Made by a program: the position numbers and the translations under genes
Source of the DNA: Bacteroidaceae bacterium
Lineage (GTDB): Bacteria > Bacteroidota > Bacteroidia > Bacteroidales > Muribaculaceae
Reading direction: 5' to 3'
Assembly: GCA_021768245.1 (NCBI GenBank)
Contig: JAETNO010000002.1
Coordinates: forward strand, 186,001-250,000
Length of the DNA stretch: 64,000 bases
Shown: piece by piece, positions 1 to 8,406 of the stretch
How positions within the stretch are numbered: position 1 is the stretch's first letter
Layout of the letters: the number at the start of each line of letters is the position of its first letter
The notes under the pieces: model-generated
What the model saw: only the letters and a program-made list of their open reading frames with translations
What the model was told of the DNA's origin: nothing
The model's database searches: none

Positions 1-918
1 GATGACTATACTCAGGCTGAGCTTGATGCGTTGGTTGAAAAATCTCCTTATTTCAAGGCTACGGCAAACGATATAGACTGGCTTGAAAAAGTAAAGATGC
101 AAGGTGCCGTGCAGAAGTGGGTTGACCATTCGATTTCAGTTACAATAAATCTTCCGGCTGACACGAGTGTTGAACTCGTCAACCGTCTGTATTTAGAAGC
201 ATGGAAAGCCGGCTGTAAGGGATGTACGATTTATCGTGACGGCTGTCGGTCTGGAGTTCTTATATCTGCTGATGAAAATAAGAAAAAAGACCGTGAGAAG
301 GGCGTGGATACAGGGAACGAGGAATCAAAATCAATACAGCTTTCTCCTGCTGACTATTTCAGCACTCACGCAGTCGGTAAGCGTCCGATTGAACTTGAAG
401 CCGATGTGGTAAGATTCCAGAACAATAAGGAAAAATGGATTGCCTTCGTTGGCCTTAAGGATGGTCGCCCTTATGAGATTTTCACCGGTCTTGCCGATGA
501 TGAAGATGGAATTTTCTGTCCAAAATCGGTGTCAAAAGGTAAAATTATAAAGGCTACCGACGAAAAAGGAAATAAACGCTATGACTTCCAGTTTATTAAT
601 AAGCGAGGATATAAAACCACTATTGAGGGACTGTCAGATAAATTCAACCCTGAATATTGGAACTATGCCAAACTGATATCCGGTGTGCTGCGCTACGGTA
701 TGCCTATTGATCAGGTGATAAAGCTTGTTAACGGCCTTGAACTTGATTCTCAATCGATAAACACATGGAAGATGGGTGTTGAAAGGGCCTTGAAGAAATA
801 TCTTCCCTCCGGAACCCAGGCGACAGGACAGAAATGTCCGAATTGCGGACAGGAAACTTTAGTTTATCAGGAAGGTTGTCTGATTTGCACTTCATGTGGC
901 TCTTCAAGATGCGGATAA
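1..918 (+). CDS. nrdJ: Adenosylcobalamin-dependent (class II) ribonucleotide reductase, C-terminal part
   Basis: The reading frame is open from base 1, so the gene enters from the left edge and only about 305 C-terminal residues are present. An in-frame TTG at 31 is not a credible start. Recognisable class II reductase sequence includes the block SISVTINLPAD followed by GCKGCTIYRDGCRSGVL, which is the end of the catalytic barrel. The protein ends in a cysteine-rich tail (CPNCG, CLICTSCG, then CGSSRCG). In this family the tail holds a zinc ribbon and the CxxxxC pair that re-reduces the active site, and that pair is visible at the very end. It makes deoxyribonucleotides with coenzyme B12. It is convergent with the next gene, 11 bases away. 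The catalytic glycyl/cysteine core lies outside the window. Confidence 0.93.
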   Translation, partial: DDYTQAELDALVEKSPYFKATANDIDWLEKVKMQGAVQKWVDHSISVTINLPADTSVELVNRLYLEAWKAGCKGCTIYRDGCRSGVLISADENKKKDREKGVDTGNEESKSIQLSPADYFSTHAVGKRPIELEADVVRFQNNKEKWIAFVGLKDGRPYEIFTGLADDEDGIFCPKSVSKGKIIKATDEKGNKRYDFQFINKRGYKTTIEGLSDKFNPEYWNYAKLISGVLRYGMPIDQVIKLVNGLELDSQSINTWKMGVERALKKYLPSGTQATGQKCPNCGQETLVYQEGCLICTSCGSSRCG

Positions 919-929
919 ACCCTTTTGGA

Positions 930-2582
930 TTATAGAATAATATCCTTCAGTAATACTGCCTCGTTGTGGTCCGACAGGTATAGTGGCTCGCGGGGCGTGT
1001 AGGCTGGAGAAAGGAGCGAAGCGGCAGTGTCAACTTTGGCATTGCCGCTGACTTTTATCCCGGCCATGTCGAGTGCGGTAGGACAGAATGAGCGGGAAGT
1101 CGAAATCAGTTCGATTATGTTCTTTCGGATTGCGTGCGCTTTCTCGGGATAGAGTGACGTATATGATTCTGACAGCCATACAATGAATGGTACATGAACC
1201 TGATATCGGGTGGGACGGGGGGATGCGTGAAGGAAACGTCCTGTATTGTTGTCAAAAATATCCTCTCCATGGTCAGAGGTATACAGGATTCCTGCACTTA
1301 CTCCTTCGATTGAATCCAGACGTTCAATGCAGTCAGCTATCAGTCGGTCGGTAGCGACAATGGTGTTGTCATATGCATTTATCAGCTTGTCACACATGCT
1401 TTTTGTCGCTTTGTCATAATCATATGGTGTGAACTTAGCGTCTTCGCTTTCATAGCGGTCATTGTAGTTGAAATGTGAGCCGTAGGTATGGAGGACTATA
1501 AGTTGCTTGTCTGCCTCTTTTTGTAGAATCATGTCGAGATAAGGGAGCAGTTCGGTGTCGGATTTCCCGTTAATGTCAAGCGAAAGTTTTAATCCTGATT
1601 GTTCCTTTATGAATACAGTTGTATCACTTTCTTCAGCGAAAAAATCAATGAATGAGCGGTTATATCGCTGATTAGAGAAGAAGGCTGTTTTAAATCCAGC
1701 TTCTTTAAATGCGGTTACAAGGCTTTTTACTTTATATATATCGCTATTGAAGTTAATTGCGTTGACAGGGCTTAGCAGCATTGGCACGCTTTTATGCGTA
1801 GTGTTGCTTTCACTGAATGACTGTGCACCTGCATAGATATCGTCGCGGAGTGATAGTCGGGGATTGGTCGGTCGTCCATAGCCGAGAATCTGCCAGTTTG
1901 CAGCCCTTGCGGTCTCGCCTATAATCAATAAGTAAATCTCCCGTTGGCCATCCGTATGAGTTGTCGTAGCGTTATATTTAAATTCTGCGGAGCTTTCGGC
2001 ATAGTCCGCCGTTTTGGCTGTGCGGTCAAAGGCAAGGTATATATTATAGAATACGTTGACAGGATAGAGGTCGCGTTTGACGGAGTATGTCGGTGATGAG
2101 GCATATGAAATGCCAAGGGTGACGATGCCGATTGAGATAATTAGATATGAAACCCGTCGGTTTGTCGAGAGGAAATGTTGTGAAAGTTTTATTTTACGGC
2201 GAATATATATGACTCCTAAAACAAGAATCGGGACGTAGATCACCACGACAATTGCTATCGTAGGAAACATATTACCTAATAGCTCTGCGACTTCTGCAGT
2301 ATTGGTCGTGACTAAATTTAGGAACATGTCGACTGCGATTATGCTCCTGCCATAAAGGCTCAGCAACACAATTTGGAAGGCGGCCAGGAATATCAGTGGA
2401 AACATCAACCATATGGTCCTGCCTAATTTAGGCGAGAGACTGATCAGGCAGTAAATAAAACCTGCGGGAAGAATGATATTAGTCGCGGCACCGATTATTG
2501 ATAGAGGTTCGGTGATTGAAAGTATGATGTTCGGAATAAGGAGGGTCAGTAGAAAAATGAAAAATATGTAATATTTGGACAT
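930..2582 (-). CDS. EptA-like phosphoethanolamine transferase (membrane sulfatase fold)
   Basis: 550 residues. The first 165 residues hold about five hydrophobic segments, followed by a periplasmic alkaline-phosphatase/sulfatase-fold domain. Metal and nucleophile motifs are visible: IIGETARAANW (about 220-230), the candidate nucleophile threonine in SESNTTHKS (T261/T262), TSDHGED (about 435-441) and LHASP (452). This is the EptA/CptA layout, in which phosphoethanolamine is moved from phosphatidylethanolamine to lipid A or core sugars. There is no CxPxR formylglycine motif, so it is not an arylsulfatase. A role in lipid A modification (and polymyxin resistance) is inference from the family. 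It lies 49 bases downstream of the Omp85 gene on the same strand. Confidence 0.85.
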   Translation of the reverse strand: MSKYYIFFIFLLTLLIPNIILSITEPLSIIGAATNIILPAGFIYCLISLSPKLGRTIWLMFPLIFLAAFQIVLLSLYGRSIIAVDMFLNLVTTNTAEVAELLGNMFPTIAIVVVIYVPILVLGVIYIRRKIKLSQHFLSTNRRVSYLIISIGIVTLGISYASSPTYSVKRDLYPVNVFYNIYLAFDRTAKTADYAESSAEFKYNATTTHTDGQREIYLLIIGETARAANWQILGYGRPTNPRLSLRDDIYAGAQSFSESNTTHKSVPMLLSPVNAINFNSDIYKVKSLVTAFKEAGFKTAFFSNQRYNRSFIDFFAEESDTTVFIKEQSGLKLSLDINGKSDTELLPYLDMILQKEADKQLIVLHTYGSHFNYNDRYESEDAKFTPYDYDKATKSMCDKLINAYDNTIVATDRLIADCIERLDSIEGVSAGILYTSDHGEDIFDNNTGRFLHASPRPTRYQVHVPFIVWLSESYTSLYPEKAHAIRKNIIELISTSRSFCPTALDMAGIKVSGNAKVDTAASLLSPAYTPREPLYLSDHNEAVLLKDIIL

Positions 2583-2631
2583 TTTGATTCGTATTTTTAT
2601 AAATGCCGTGAATGGGCATTATCGTATGATG

Positions 2632-3801
2632 TCAGAATGATTCATTCAGACCGAACATAAAGCCTGAGGAGTGTTTCCCAAAACCGACATCGATTCTGAC
2701 ATTTGAATTCTTTTTAAATTCCCATCGGTATCCAACGCCAAATTCGGGAAGGAGCCTTTTCCATGCGATGTCAGAGAGGTGGCGGTAGACAGTGCCGACT
2801 CCACTCCAGATGGCTATCCCGGAGCGACGGTAGACGTGCTGCCTTAGCTCTACGGTTAAGTCCGTAGCGCATTTGTCACGATAGCGTCCTTCATAGTAGG
2901 CGCGCATGGAATTTCCTCCGAGGAAAGGTAGTTTGCTCCACGGTGTATGCCCGAATGTCCATTTTGCGTGGAGGCGTGTCGCAAGCACCGCACCTTTCCA
3001 TATTGGTGTATACAGATTGTAGGCCACTTCCGTGCTGAAAAATGCCCGATTGCCGTTGCCGAGAAGCTGTGGAGAGAATAATTGAATCAGTTCAAGGAGC
3101 ACACCTCGGTGGGGAAATGTAAGATTGTCCCTTAGGTCATATTGGAGACGGGCACCTATGGAGGTAATAATATAATGAGTCTTTTGACCTTGCCACGGAG
3201 TATAGTCCGTAATGTTGTGAGCATTGGTATAGCTTATCTCGATTGCCGGGCCAAGGTAGAGACCCGGAGCGAGCCTCCACTCATAGTCTGCTGAAAGAGT
3301 GAGGTCGAAAAGATTATATTTTGTTTTGTTTCCATTGTCATTTCCCCAATCATATCCAATGCCCCAGAAGTAGGTGGCAAAGGACTGGAAATCGAGGTCA
3401 TAGTTTATCCTGCGGGAATTGGACGGAAATATATGTGCACCGGTTATTCCGACTGAATAATATCCTTTGGTTGCGATATCTCCTTTGAGGGATATGTTTG
3501 ATGCAGGGAGGGTAGAATCAGAAGGGCAAGTAGAATAGTCTCCCGCTATGACAAGCCCGAGCCCGAGTCCTTTTTCCGATGAAAAATGGGGACCGCCGAG
3601 AGGCGTGAAATCCGGCTTGGTTGTCAAATCTTTTTTGTTGGATTTGTCAAAATAATCTATTAGGCTGCGGATGATACCTTTGCGCTTGCTTTGAGACACG
3701 GAGTCAACCGATACTGTGTGAGGTTCGGAAGCGACAACGGTCGAATTGCTAAGTATGAAAATCGACAACAGTGATACTATAATATGTCGAAAGGATAACA
3801 T
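2632..3801 (-). CDS. Omp85-family outer-membrane barrel protein without POTRA domains
   Basis: About 389 residues with an N-terminal signal peptide (hydrophobic IIVSLLSIFIL, cut near VVAS). The rest is a beta-rich BamA/TamA-like surface antigen barrel ending in an aromatic C-terminal residue (NESF), as outer-membrane barrels do. FLGGNSMRAYYEGRYRD resembles the conserved loop-6 motif (VRGY/F) of Omp85 proteins. Only about 60 residues lie between signal peptide and barrel, too few for POTRA domains, so it resembles the short barrels seen with patatin-like or stand-alone surface antigens. I chose the ATG at 3801 over the in-frame ATG at 3819, because a TAATTTTG promoter box (3807-3814) lies between them and the signal peptide reads better from 3801. 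The cargo is unknown. Confidence 0.8.
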   Translation of the reverse strand: MLSFRHIIVSLLSIFILSNSTVVASEPHTVSVDSVSQSKRKGIIRSLIDYFDKSNKKDLTTKPDFTPLGGPHFSSEKGLGLGLVIAGDYSTCPSDSTLPASNISLKGDIATKGYYSVGITGAHIFPSNSRRINYDLDFQSFATYFWGIGYDWGNDNGNKTKYNLFDLTLSADYEWRLAPGLYLGPAIEISYTNAHNITDYTPWQGQKTHYIITSIGARLQYDLRDNLTFPHRGVLLELIQLFSPQLLGNGNRAFFSTEVAYNLYTPIWKGAVLATRLHAKWTFGHTPWSKLPFLGGNSMRAYYEGRYRDKCATDLTVELRQHVYRRSGIAIWSGVGTVYRHLSDIAWKRLLPEFGVGYRWEFKKNSNVRIDVGFGKHSSGFMFGLNESF

Positions 3802-3806
3802 TGGTG

Positions 3807-3814
3807 CAAAATTA
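3807..3814 (-). promoter_or_regulatory. Bacteroidota -7 box (TAATTTTG) before the Omp85 gene
   Basis: On the minus strand TAATTTTG fits the TAnnTTTG consensus and ends five bases before the ATG at 3801. No good TTG is seen at the expected -33 position. If used, the transcript would have an almost absent leader, and the upstream ATG at 3819 could not be the start. Confidence 0.4.
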
Positions 3815-3930
3815 CGCATTTTTCATCATTATTATGGATGAAAATGCCGTATGGGAGGCTTATAGGTTAGCATATAAATCCAAAATGTTGGATATTTTGG
3901 GAATCCTATGATGCTTGCCAACCGTTGTGA

Positions 3931-4671
3931 CTATCCAAGCTGAGTGATAGACAGTGAATAGACACTTATACGTGTCGACGGTGAGGCTTGACGGATTGCT
4001 TGCATGCAGGAAAGAAGTGTAGCTCCGGTCGTGATTACATCGTCAATCAGCAGTATATGTTTTCCCTGAATGGCATCAACTTCCGCTACGTTGTATACAC
4101 CTTTGACATTCAATAGCCTCTGATGTGAATCTTTGCGAGTCTGTGTCTTATGATATGATGCGGAAAGCGCATTGATTATTGGCAGGCTTGTCACAGAATT
4201 TATCCCACGGGCAATCTCTTCCGCTTGATTATATCCTCGTTTTATGTGTTTCAACAAATGTAGCGGCACGGGGACGATACAGTCTATGCTGTCGAAAAAA
4301 TCAGTCCCTTTCAACTCCTGTGTATGCATCATTGCCAAAGTTCGGCCGACTGTAGGCCGGTTGCGGTACTTTGTGTCATGGATAAGTCGAGCATAGGGTG
4401 AATCACGGTAATAGTAAAAAAGTGATGTCGCTTTCTCAACAGGCATACCGATTGCCATCAGACGTTCGTGAATCTTGTTAGGGCGGTATTTATGTAGATT
4501 TGTGCGGGGTAAATCCGACAGACAATGCAGGCATATGACATTTTCTCCCTTTACAAGCCGTCGGTGGCAGACGGTACATACGTTCGGGAAAATGACATCA
4601 ATTAAGTCATTTATCCATAATGCAACGGTTGCAACGAATTTTTTATTTAAAGTTTTTATGTCGAAAGGCAT
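3931..4671 (-). CDS. comF: ComF-family phosphoribosyltransferase-like protein
   Basis: 246 residues. An N-terminal zinc-finger-like cysteine set (CTVCHRR, then CLHCLSDLP, about residues 36-57) precedes a type I phosphoribosyltransferase fold with the PRPP-binding motif LLIDDVITTGAT near the C-terminus. ComF proteins support uptake of transforming DNA in naturally competent bacteria. In Bacteroidota the role is not settled. It follows recX by 24 bases on the same strand, so prmC, recX and comF are probably co-transcribed. Confidence 0.9.
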   Translation of the reverse strand: MPFDIKTLNKKFVATVALWINDLIDVIFPNVCTVCHRRLVKGENVICLHCLSDLPRTNLHKYRPNKIHERLMAIGMPVEKATSLFYYYRDSPYARLIHDTKYRNRPTVGRTLAMMHTQELKGTDFFDSIDCIVPVPLHLLKHIKRGYNQAEEIARGINSVTSLPIINALSASYHKTQTRKDSHQRLLNVKGVYNVAEVDAIQGKHILLIDDVITTGATLLSCMQAIRQASPSTRISVYSLSITQLG

Positions 4672-4695
4672 GTAGGTCTATTATGAAATATCAGA

Positions 4696-5193
4696 TTAAA
4701 TGTTGTCGGATATTGAGTGGAGACGATTCCTGATGATATCCGCTATTAAAGGATATTCAAATCCTCTCATCATGGCATAGCGTATGAGTTTGATTTTGTT
4801 CTCCCTGCTCAATGGCCATTCTTTATAAGACTTGGCTTTTGCCCGGATTACCTGACAGGCAATGTCGGTATATTCCTCATCGTCAATTTCGTCAAACGAT
4901 AATTCTATAAGCTCTTTTGGCAGGCGCTTTGCCCATAATCCTTGTTGGATTTTTTTTCGGCCCCAGCCACTGAAACATAGTTTGTCGTGAGCATAGGCCT
5001 TTACAAACCGTTCGTCGTTAAGGAAATTCAGTTCTGTAAGACGTTCTATGATCTTGTCGCTATCGGAAGATGATAGTCCCCATGCCGAAAGTTTTTTAAT
5101 TATGTCAGGAGAACATTGTTCACACCGTGAACAAAGAGTTGCAGCACGAAGCAAGGCGTTCTCGTACGAAAGAGGGGCTTTCCGTCTTAACAT
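4696..5193 (-). CDS. recX: RecX regulatory protein
   Basis: 165 residues, the usual length for RecX, with the three-helix repeat pattern (FLNDERFVKAYAHDKL, then GWGRKKIQQGL). RecX binds RecA filaments and limits their extension or activity. There is no recA next to it, unlike the arrangement in many bacteria. It lies 32 bases downstream of prmC and 24 bases upstream of comF, which suggests one transcript from the prmC promoter. Confidence 0.9.
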   Translation of the reverse strand: MLRRKAPLSYENALLRAATLCSRCEQCSPDIIKKLSAWGLSSSDSDKIIERLTELNFLNDERFVKAYAHDKLCFSGWGRKKIQQGLWAKRLPKELIELSFDEIDDEEYTDIACQVIRAKAKSYKEWPLSRENKIKLIRYAMMRGFEYPLIADIIRNRLHSISDNI

Positions 5194-5225
5194 GATGGAT
5201 TCAATTATTCATTTATCTTTGATAT

Positions 5226-6071
5226 TTACTTAACCGCTAACATGAAGCGTTTTTTCGCATACATGTCACGAATAAGCCTGAGGTCGGCCCATCCTTGTGG
5301 TTTCATCCACTCAAGCAGGGAATCGGCCGTAAGAGGGTTCAGTTCGAAATACAGTTTTCCCTCATCTCTAAGCGCATTTTTTGCATAGAGTGCAATTGAT
5401 TTGTAAAACGCCAATGGATTGTCGTCTGTGACAAACAATGCAAGCGCAGGTTCATATTCAAGCACGTTTTTATCCATCTGTTTTTTCTCACTATCCATGA
5501 CATAAGGTGGGTTTGATACTATTATGTCATATCTGTTATCATCCGAAGGCATGTTTAACGCATCCTCAATGCGGAAGTTGATTTTCACTTTATGAAGTGA
5601 CGCGTTGCTTTTCGCTATATCCAATGCCTCGGAAGATATGTCGGTAGCATCTACATCCGGAAAGTTTAGGCTTTTGGCAAGAGCTACCGCTATGCAACCT
5701 GAACCCGTACAGACATCAAGCACCTTTAAATCCGTTGCTTTGTTTTCGCCTGCTATTATATCTACAAGCTCGGAGGTCTCAGGGCGTGGAATGAGCACCG
5801 AGGGAGAGACCTTTAATGTCATGCCATGCCAGTAAGTATCACTATATATATATTGTATTGGCTCGTATTGACACAGTCTGCCGACTACGGATTTTACTTC
5901 ATGGCAGATAAACTCGGAGACTTCCTCATTGGCACGAATAGCAAGTTCAACTTGATTCCAACCTTTGACATGCTCCATGATTGTGCGAATGAGCCATGTA
6001 GCCTCGTTATCTCCATAGATGGGGGAAAGGGATGCTTTGGATTCATCAATAAGTTGTCGCAGCGTGGTCAT
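5226..6071 (-). CDS. prmC: Release factor glutamine N5-methyltransferase PrmC
   Basis: 281 residues from the ATG at 6071. The protein methylates the glutamine of the GGQ motif in peptide release factors 1 and 2. It has an N-terminal helical domain and a SAM-binding Rossmann domain with VLDVCTGSGCIAVALA and the catalytic NPPY (VSNPPYV). The open frame extends 96 bases further upstream, but that extension covers a consensus promoter (6097-6126), so the ATG at 6071 is preferred. It is probably the first gene of a prmC-recX-comF transcript. Confidence 0.93.
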   Translation of the reverse strand: MTTLRQLIDESKASLSPIYGDNEATWLIRTIMEHVKGWNQVELAIRANEEVSEFICHEVKSVVGRLCQYEPIQYIYSDTYWHGMTLKVSPSVLIPRPETSELVDIIAGENKATDLKVLDVCTGSGCIAVALAKSLNFPDVDATDISSEALDIAKSNASLHKVKINFRIEDALNMPSDDNRYDIIVSNPPYVMDSEKKQMDKNVLEYEPALALFVTDDNPLAFYKSIALYAKNALRDEGKLYFELNPLTADSLLEWMKPQGWADLRLIRDMYAKKRFMLAVK

Positions 6072-6096
6072 AGAATTTATCTCTTTTGCTTTTTTA

Positions 6097-6126
6097 CAAA
6101 GATACGAAATCCATGATAACAGACAA
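6097..6126 (-). promoter_or_regulatory. Promoter of prmC (TTG-19-TATCTTTG)
   Basis: On the minus strand a TTG (complement of 6124-6126) is followed after exactly 19 bases by TATCTTTG (complement of 6097-6104). Both parts match the Bacteroidota housekeeping promoter. The ATG of prmC follows 25 bases after the box. Confidence 0.75.
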
Positions 6127-6130
6127 TGAA

Positions 6131-6168
6131 GGTGCCCCAAAAGTTTGATGTAAAACTTTTGGGGCACC
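6131..6168 (-). terminator. 16-bp perfect hairpin after the DUF4465 gene
   Basis: A perfect inverted repeat: arm GGTGCCCCAAAAGTTT at 6131-6146, six-base loop, complementary arm at 6153-6168. It starts 19 bases past the DUF4465 stop codon and sits just upstream of the prmC promoter, which fits a terminator that insulates prmC. No run of T follows on the minus strand. Confidence 0.65.
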
Positions 6169-6186
6169 CATTAATTATAATATGGT

Positions 6187-7125
6187 TTAATTTTTCTTGG
6201 CGTATATCTCTATATTGTCAAGAGCAATGTAAGCCGGAGTGTTGAGGCCATATTCGCCGGTATCCGAACCGATAAAGTTAAACACTATACGGTTGACTTC
6301 TCCAAGTTGTGAAAGATTCCAGTCTTCCCAATCATCATCAATGATTTTACGGGGGCTGTTGCTGCCATAGTTGCAGATTACATATTCTACCGGACGTCCA
6401 CCATTGGTGATTTTACCTTCTGCATCATAACCATATGCAAGCACCTTGAACCATCCGTTGCTTTCAGGCAGGGGAGTCGTGAATGAGTTCCCGTTTATGA
6501 TAGAGCCGTATACATATGAAGTATTGCACACTTCGATTTCTCCGATAAGGAATTCAGCGTTGTTATCGAAATGGAATCCTCCAAGACCGACTTCCTTGCC
6601 GGAACCGTAGACCTGGGAAATTTCACTGTCATTGCACCATCCGTTAACGATTGCGAATGTGTTCGAATGGTCGTCGCCTGCACCTTTGTTCGCGCCGTCT
6701 GTTGAATCTGTGTTGTAGACGCTGCATTGGTTGTTATATGAATACCACCAATCTCCGGTTTCAGTATCTGGGTTCGATCTCAGATTGAATTGTGACAGGA
6801 ACATACCTCCATTATATAGAGTGGGGATATTGGGATACCATTGCCCTTGGGTGTTAAGACCGAAACTTATTGCATCGGCACCTTTATTGAAACTTATAGA
6901 CCCCGAGATGAATTTCGTGCCCTCAGAATATTCGCTGTATAGATTCTGACCAGATGAGGTGGGGCCTGCAAGCACAATATTAGTGTTCTCGAATGTGATT
7001 TCACCTACTTTTGTATATCCCGGGATATCGCTTCCTCCGTCATTATCATCGTCGCTGCATGAACTCAGCGCGGGAAGAGCCATCACGCCGATGGCCAAGG
7101 CATAGAATTTGATGTTTTTAAGCAT
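6187..7125 (-). CDS. DUF4465 surface lipoprotein
   Basis: 312 residues. The lipobox LSSC (Cys23) is followed directly by SDDDND, the acidic signal that sends Bacteroidota lipoproteins to the cell surface. The body has the DUF4465 features seen in Bacteroidales proteins: an N-terminal ITFENT strand, NTSYVYGSIINGN in the middle, and a C-terminal stretch ending PAYIALDNIEIY. DUF4465 proteins are often found near B12 or polysaccharide uptake genes, and their ligand is not established here. It follows the sensor kinase gene by 25 bases and may share its transcript. Confidence 0.85.
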   Translation of the reverse strand: MLKNIKFYALAIGVMALPALSSCSDDDNDGGSDIPGYTKVGEITFENTNIVLAGPTSSGQNLYSEYSEGTKFISGSISFNKGADAISFGLNTQGQWYPNIPTLYNGGMFLSQFNLRSNPDTETGDWWYSYNNQCSVYNTDSTDGANKGAGDDHSNTFAIVNGWCNDSEISQVYGSGKEVGLGGFHFDNNAEFLIGEIEVCNTSYVYGSIINGNSFTTPLPESNGWFKVLAYGYDAEGKITNGGRPVEYVICNYGSNSPRKIIDDDWEDWNLSQLGEVNRIVFNFIGSDTGEYGLNTPAYIALDNIEIYAKKN

Positions 7126-7150
7126 GATTGTATGATTATAATTATGTCAA

Positions 7151-8389
7151 TCAGTTATTTGAGTTTATATTGTCTGTATTGTTGTCGGCTAGTGGAAGTT
7201 CGATGGCGAATGTGGTGCCTACTCCGAGTTCCGATTTCTTCACGTAAATGCTTCCTCCGTGATAGTCCTCGACAATCCTTTTTGTGAGTGTCAAACCAAG
7301 TCCCCAGCCGCGTCTTTTGGTTGTGAAACCGGGATTGAAAATCGCTTTTTGATTTTTTCGGGCGATACCTTTCCCCGTGTCGGTCACTTCAATTGTAGCA
7401 TGGTTCCTTTCAGTTCCGATAGACACTGTTATGCTGCCGCTGCCTTCCATAGCATCAACGGCATTTTTTATGAGATTCTCCATCACCCATTCCATAAGAG
7501 GCGCGGAAAGAGTGACAGTTATGTCATTGTCAGATTGAATGACGGAAAGACGGATTCTGCTTGATATACGCGATGACATATATTCTGCAGAACGGCTCAC
7601 TATGTCATTGAGGTTCTCAATCTCCATTGACGGGCGTGAACCTATCTTGGAAAATCTGGATGCGATTGTCGACAGACGCTTGACATCTTTGTTCATTTCC
7701 GTGACGGTCTCCTTACTTACGCCTGACTCTTCAAGCAGGTCCATCCATGCCATGAGCGATGATATCGGTGTCCCAAGCTGATGGGCGGTCTCTTTAGATA
7801 GACCTACCCATACTTTATTTTGTTCTGCACGTTTTGTCGAAGAAACTGCGTAGTACACGATAAGTACGAAAGCAAGAAGTACGAGCACCTGGACATAAGG
7901 ATAAAAGCTAAGGCTTTTTAGCACTTTCGAATCCTCATAGTAGAGATGCTGTCTCCCCGCGCCTCCGATTTCGATATCAATCACATTTGGAGAATGGCGG
8001 AGTTCCTCATATTTTTCAATAAGGAACTTACGGTTAGCGTCACTGAGGGTAAAAACAGATGTCGAGTCAATTGGTTCAGGAAGAGTGAAATTTCTCTGCA
8101 TGATTATTTCTCCGCTGTCGTCGGTCAGAAGCACCGGGATTGTGCGGTTTCTTTCGATAATCGACAGCAGGAAATCAACATTTGCCGGGTTTGCTGCTTC
8201 ATCGCCTGACCCGGTGCTGACAATCTCTCTTGTGGCATCTGCCCAGATTTGCATCCTCTCTCGTTCCTGCTCGGAAAGGTCTTTGACGAGAGAATCGGAA
8301 TAGAAAAGAAATACGCCGACAACCACCACCGACAATATTAAAAAGCCGATGATGCCTTTGCGGCGTATATCGTATATATCAGTAGTCAA
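7151..8389 (-). CDS. Membrane sensor histidine kinase
   Basis: 412 residues. A transmembrane segment at about 13-30 and a second at about 165-182 enclose a small extracytoplasmic domain. The kinase core follows: phospho-acceptor H203 in ETAHQLGTPISSL, N box ENLIKNAVDAM, G1 DTGKGIA and G2 GWGLGLTLTKRIV. No response regulator is encoded in the window, so it is an orphan here. It starts 17 bases after the fumarase stop codon on the same strand, which suggests co-transcription. What it senses is unknown. Confidence 0.9.
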   Translation of the reverse strand: MTTDIYDIRRKGIIGFLILSVVVVGVFLFYSDSLVKDLSEQERERMQIWADATREIVSTGSGDEAANPANVDFLLSIIERNRTIPVLLTDDSGEIIMQRNFTLPEPIDSTSVFTLSDANRKFLIEKYEELRHSPNVIDIEIGGAGRQHLYYEDSKVLKSLSFYPYVQVLVLLAFVLIVYYAVSSTKRAEQNKVWVGLSKETAHQLGTPISSLMAWMDLLEESGVSKETVTEMNKDVKRLSTIASRFSKIGSRPSMEIENLNDIVSRSAEYMSSRISSRIRLSVIQSDNDITVTLSAPLMEWVMENLIKNAVDAMEGSGSITVSIGTERNHATIEVTDTGKGIARKNQKAIFNPGFTTKRRGWGLGLTLTKRIVEDYHGGSIYVKKSELGVGTTFAIELPLADNNTDNINSNN

Positions 8390-8406
8390 ACCTTTGACAG
8401 CTTGAA

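Noticed and set aside
930..2582. Arylsulfatase
   Set aside because: There is no CxPxR or SxPxR formylglycine motif. The membrane part and GETARA/SDHGED motifs are those of phosphoethanolamine transferases.
6072..6167. N-terminal extension of PrmC
   Set aside because: It would include a full-consensus promoter and part of the terminator hairpin, and it has no family similarity.
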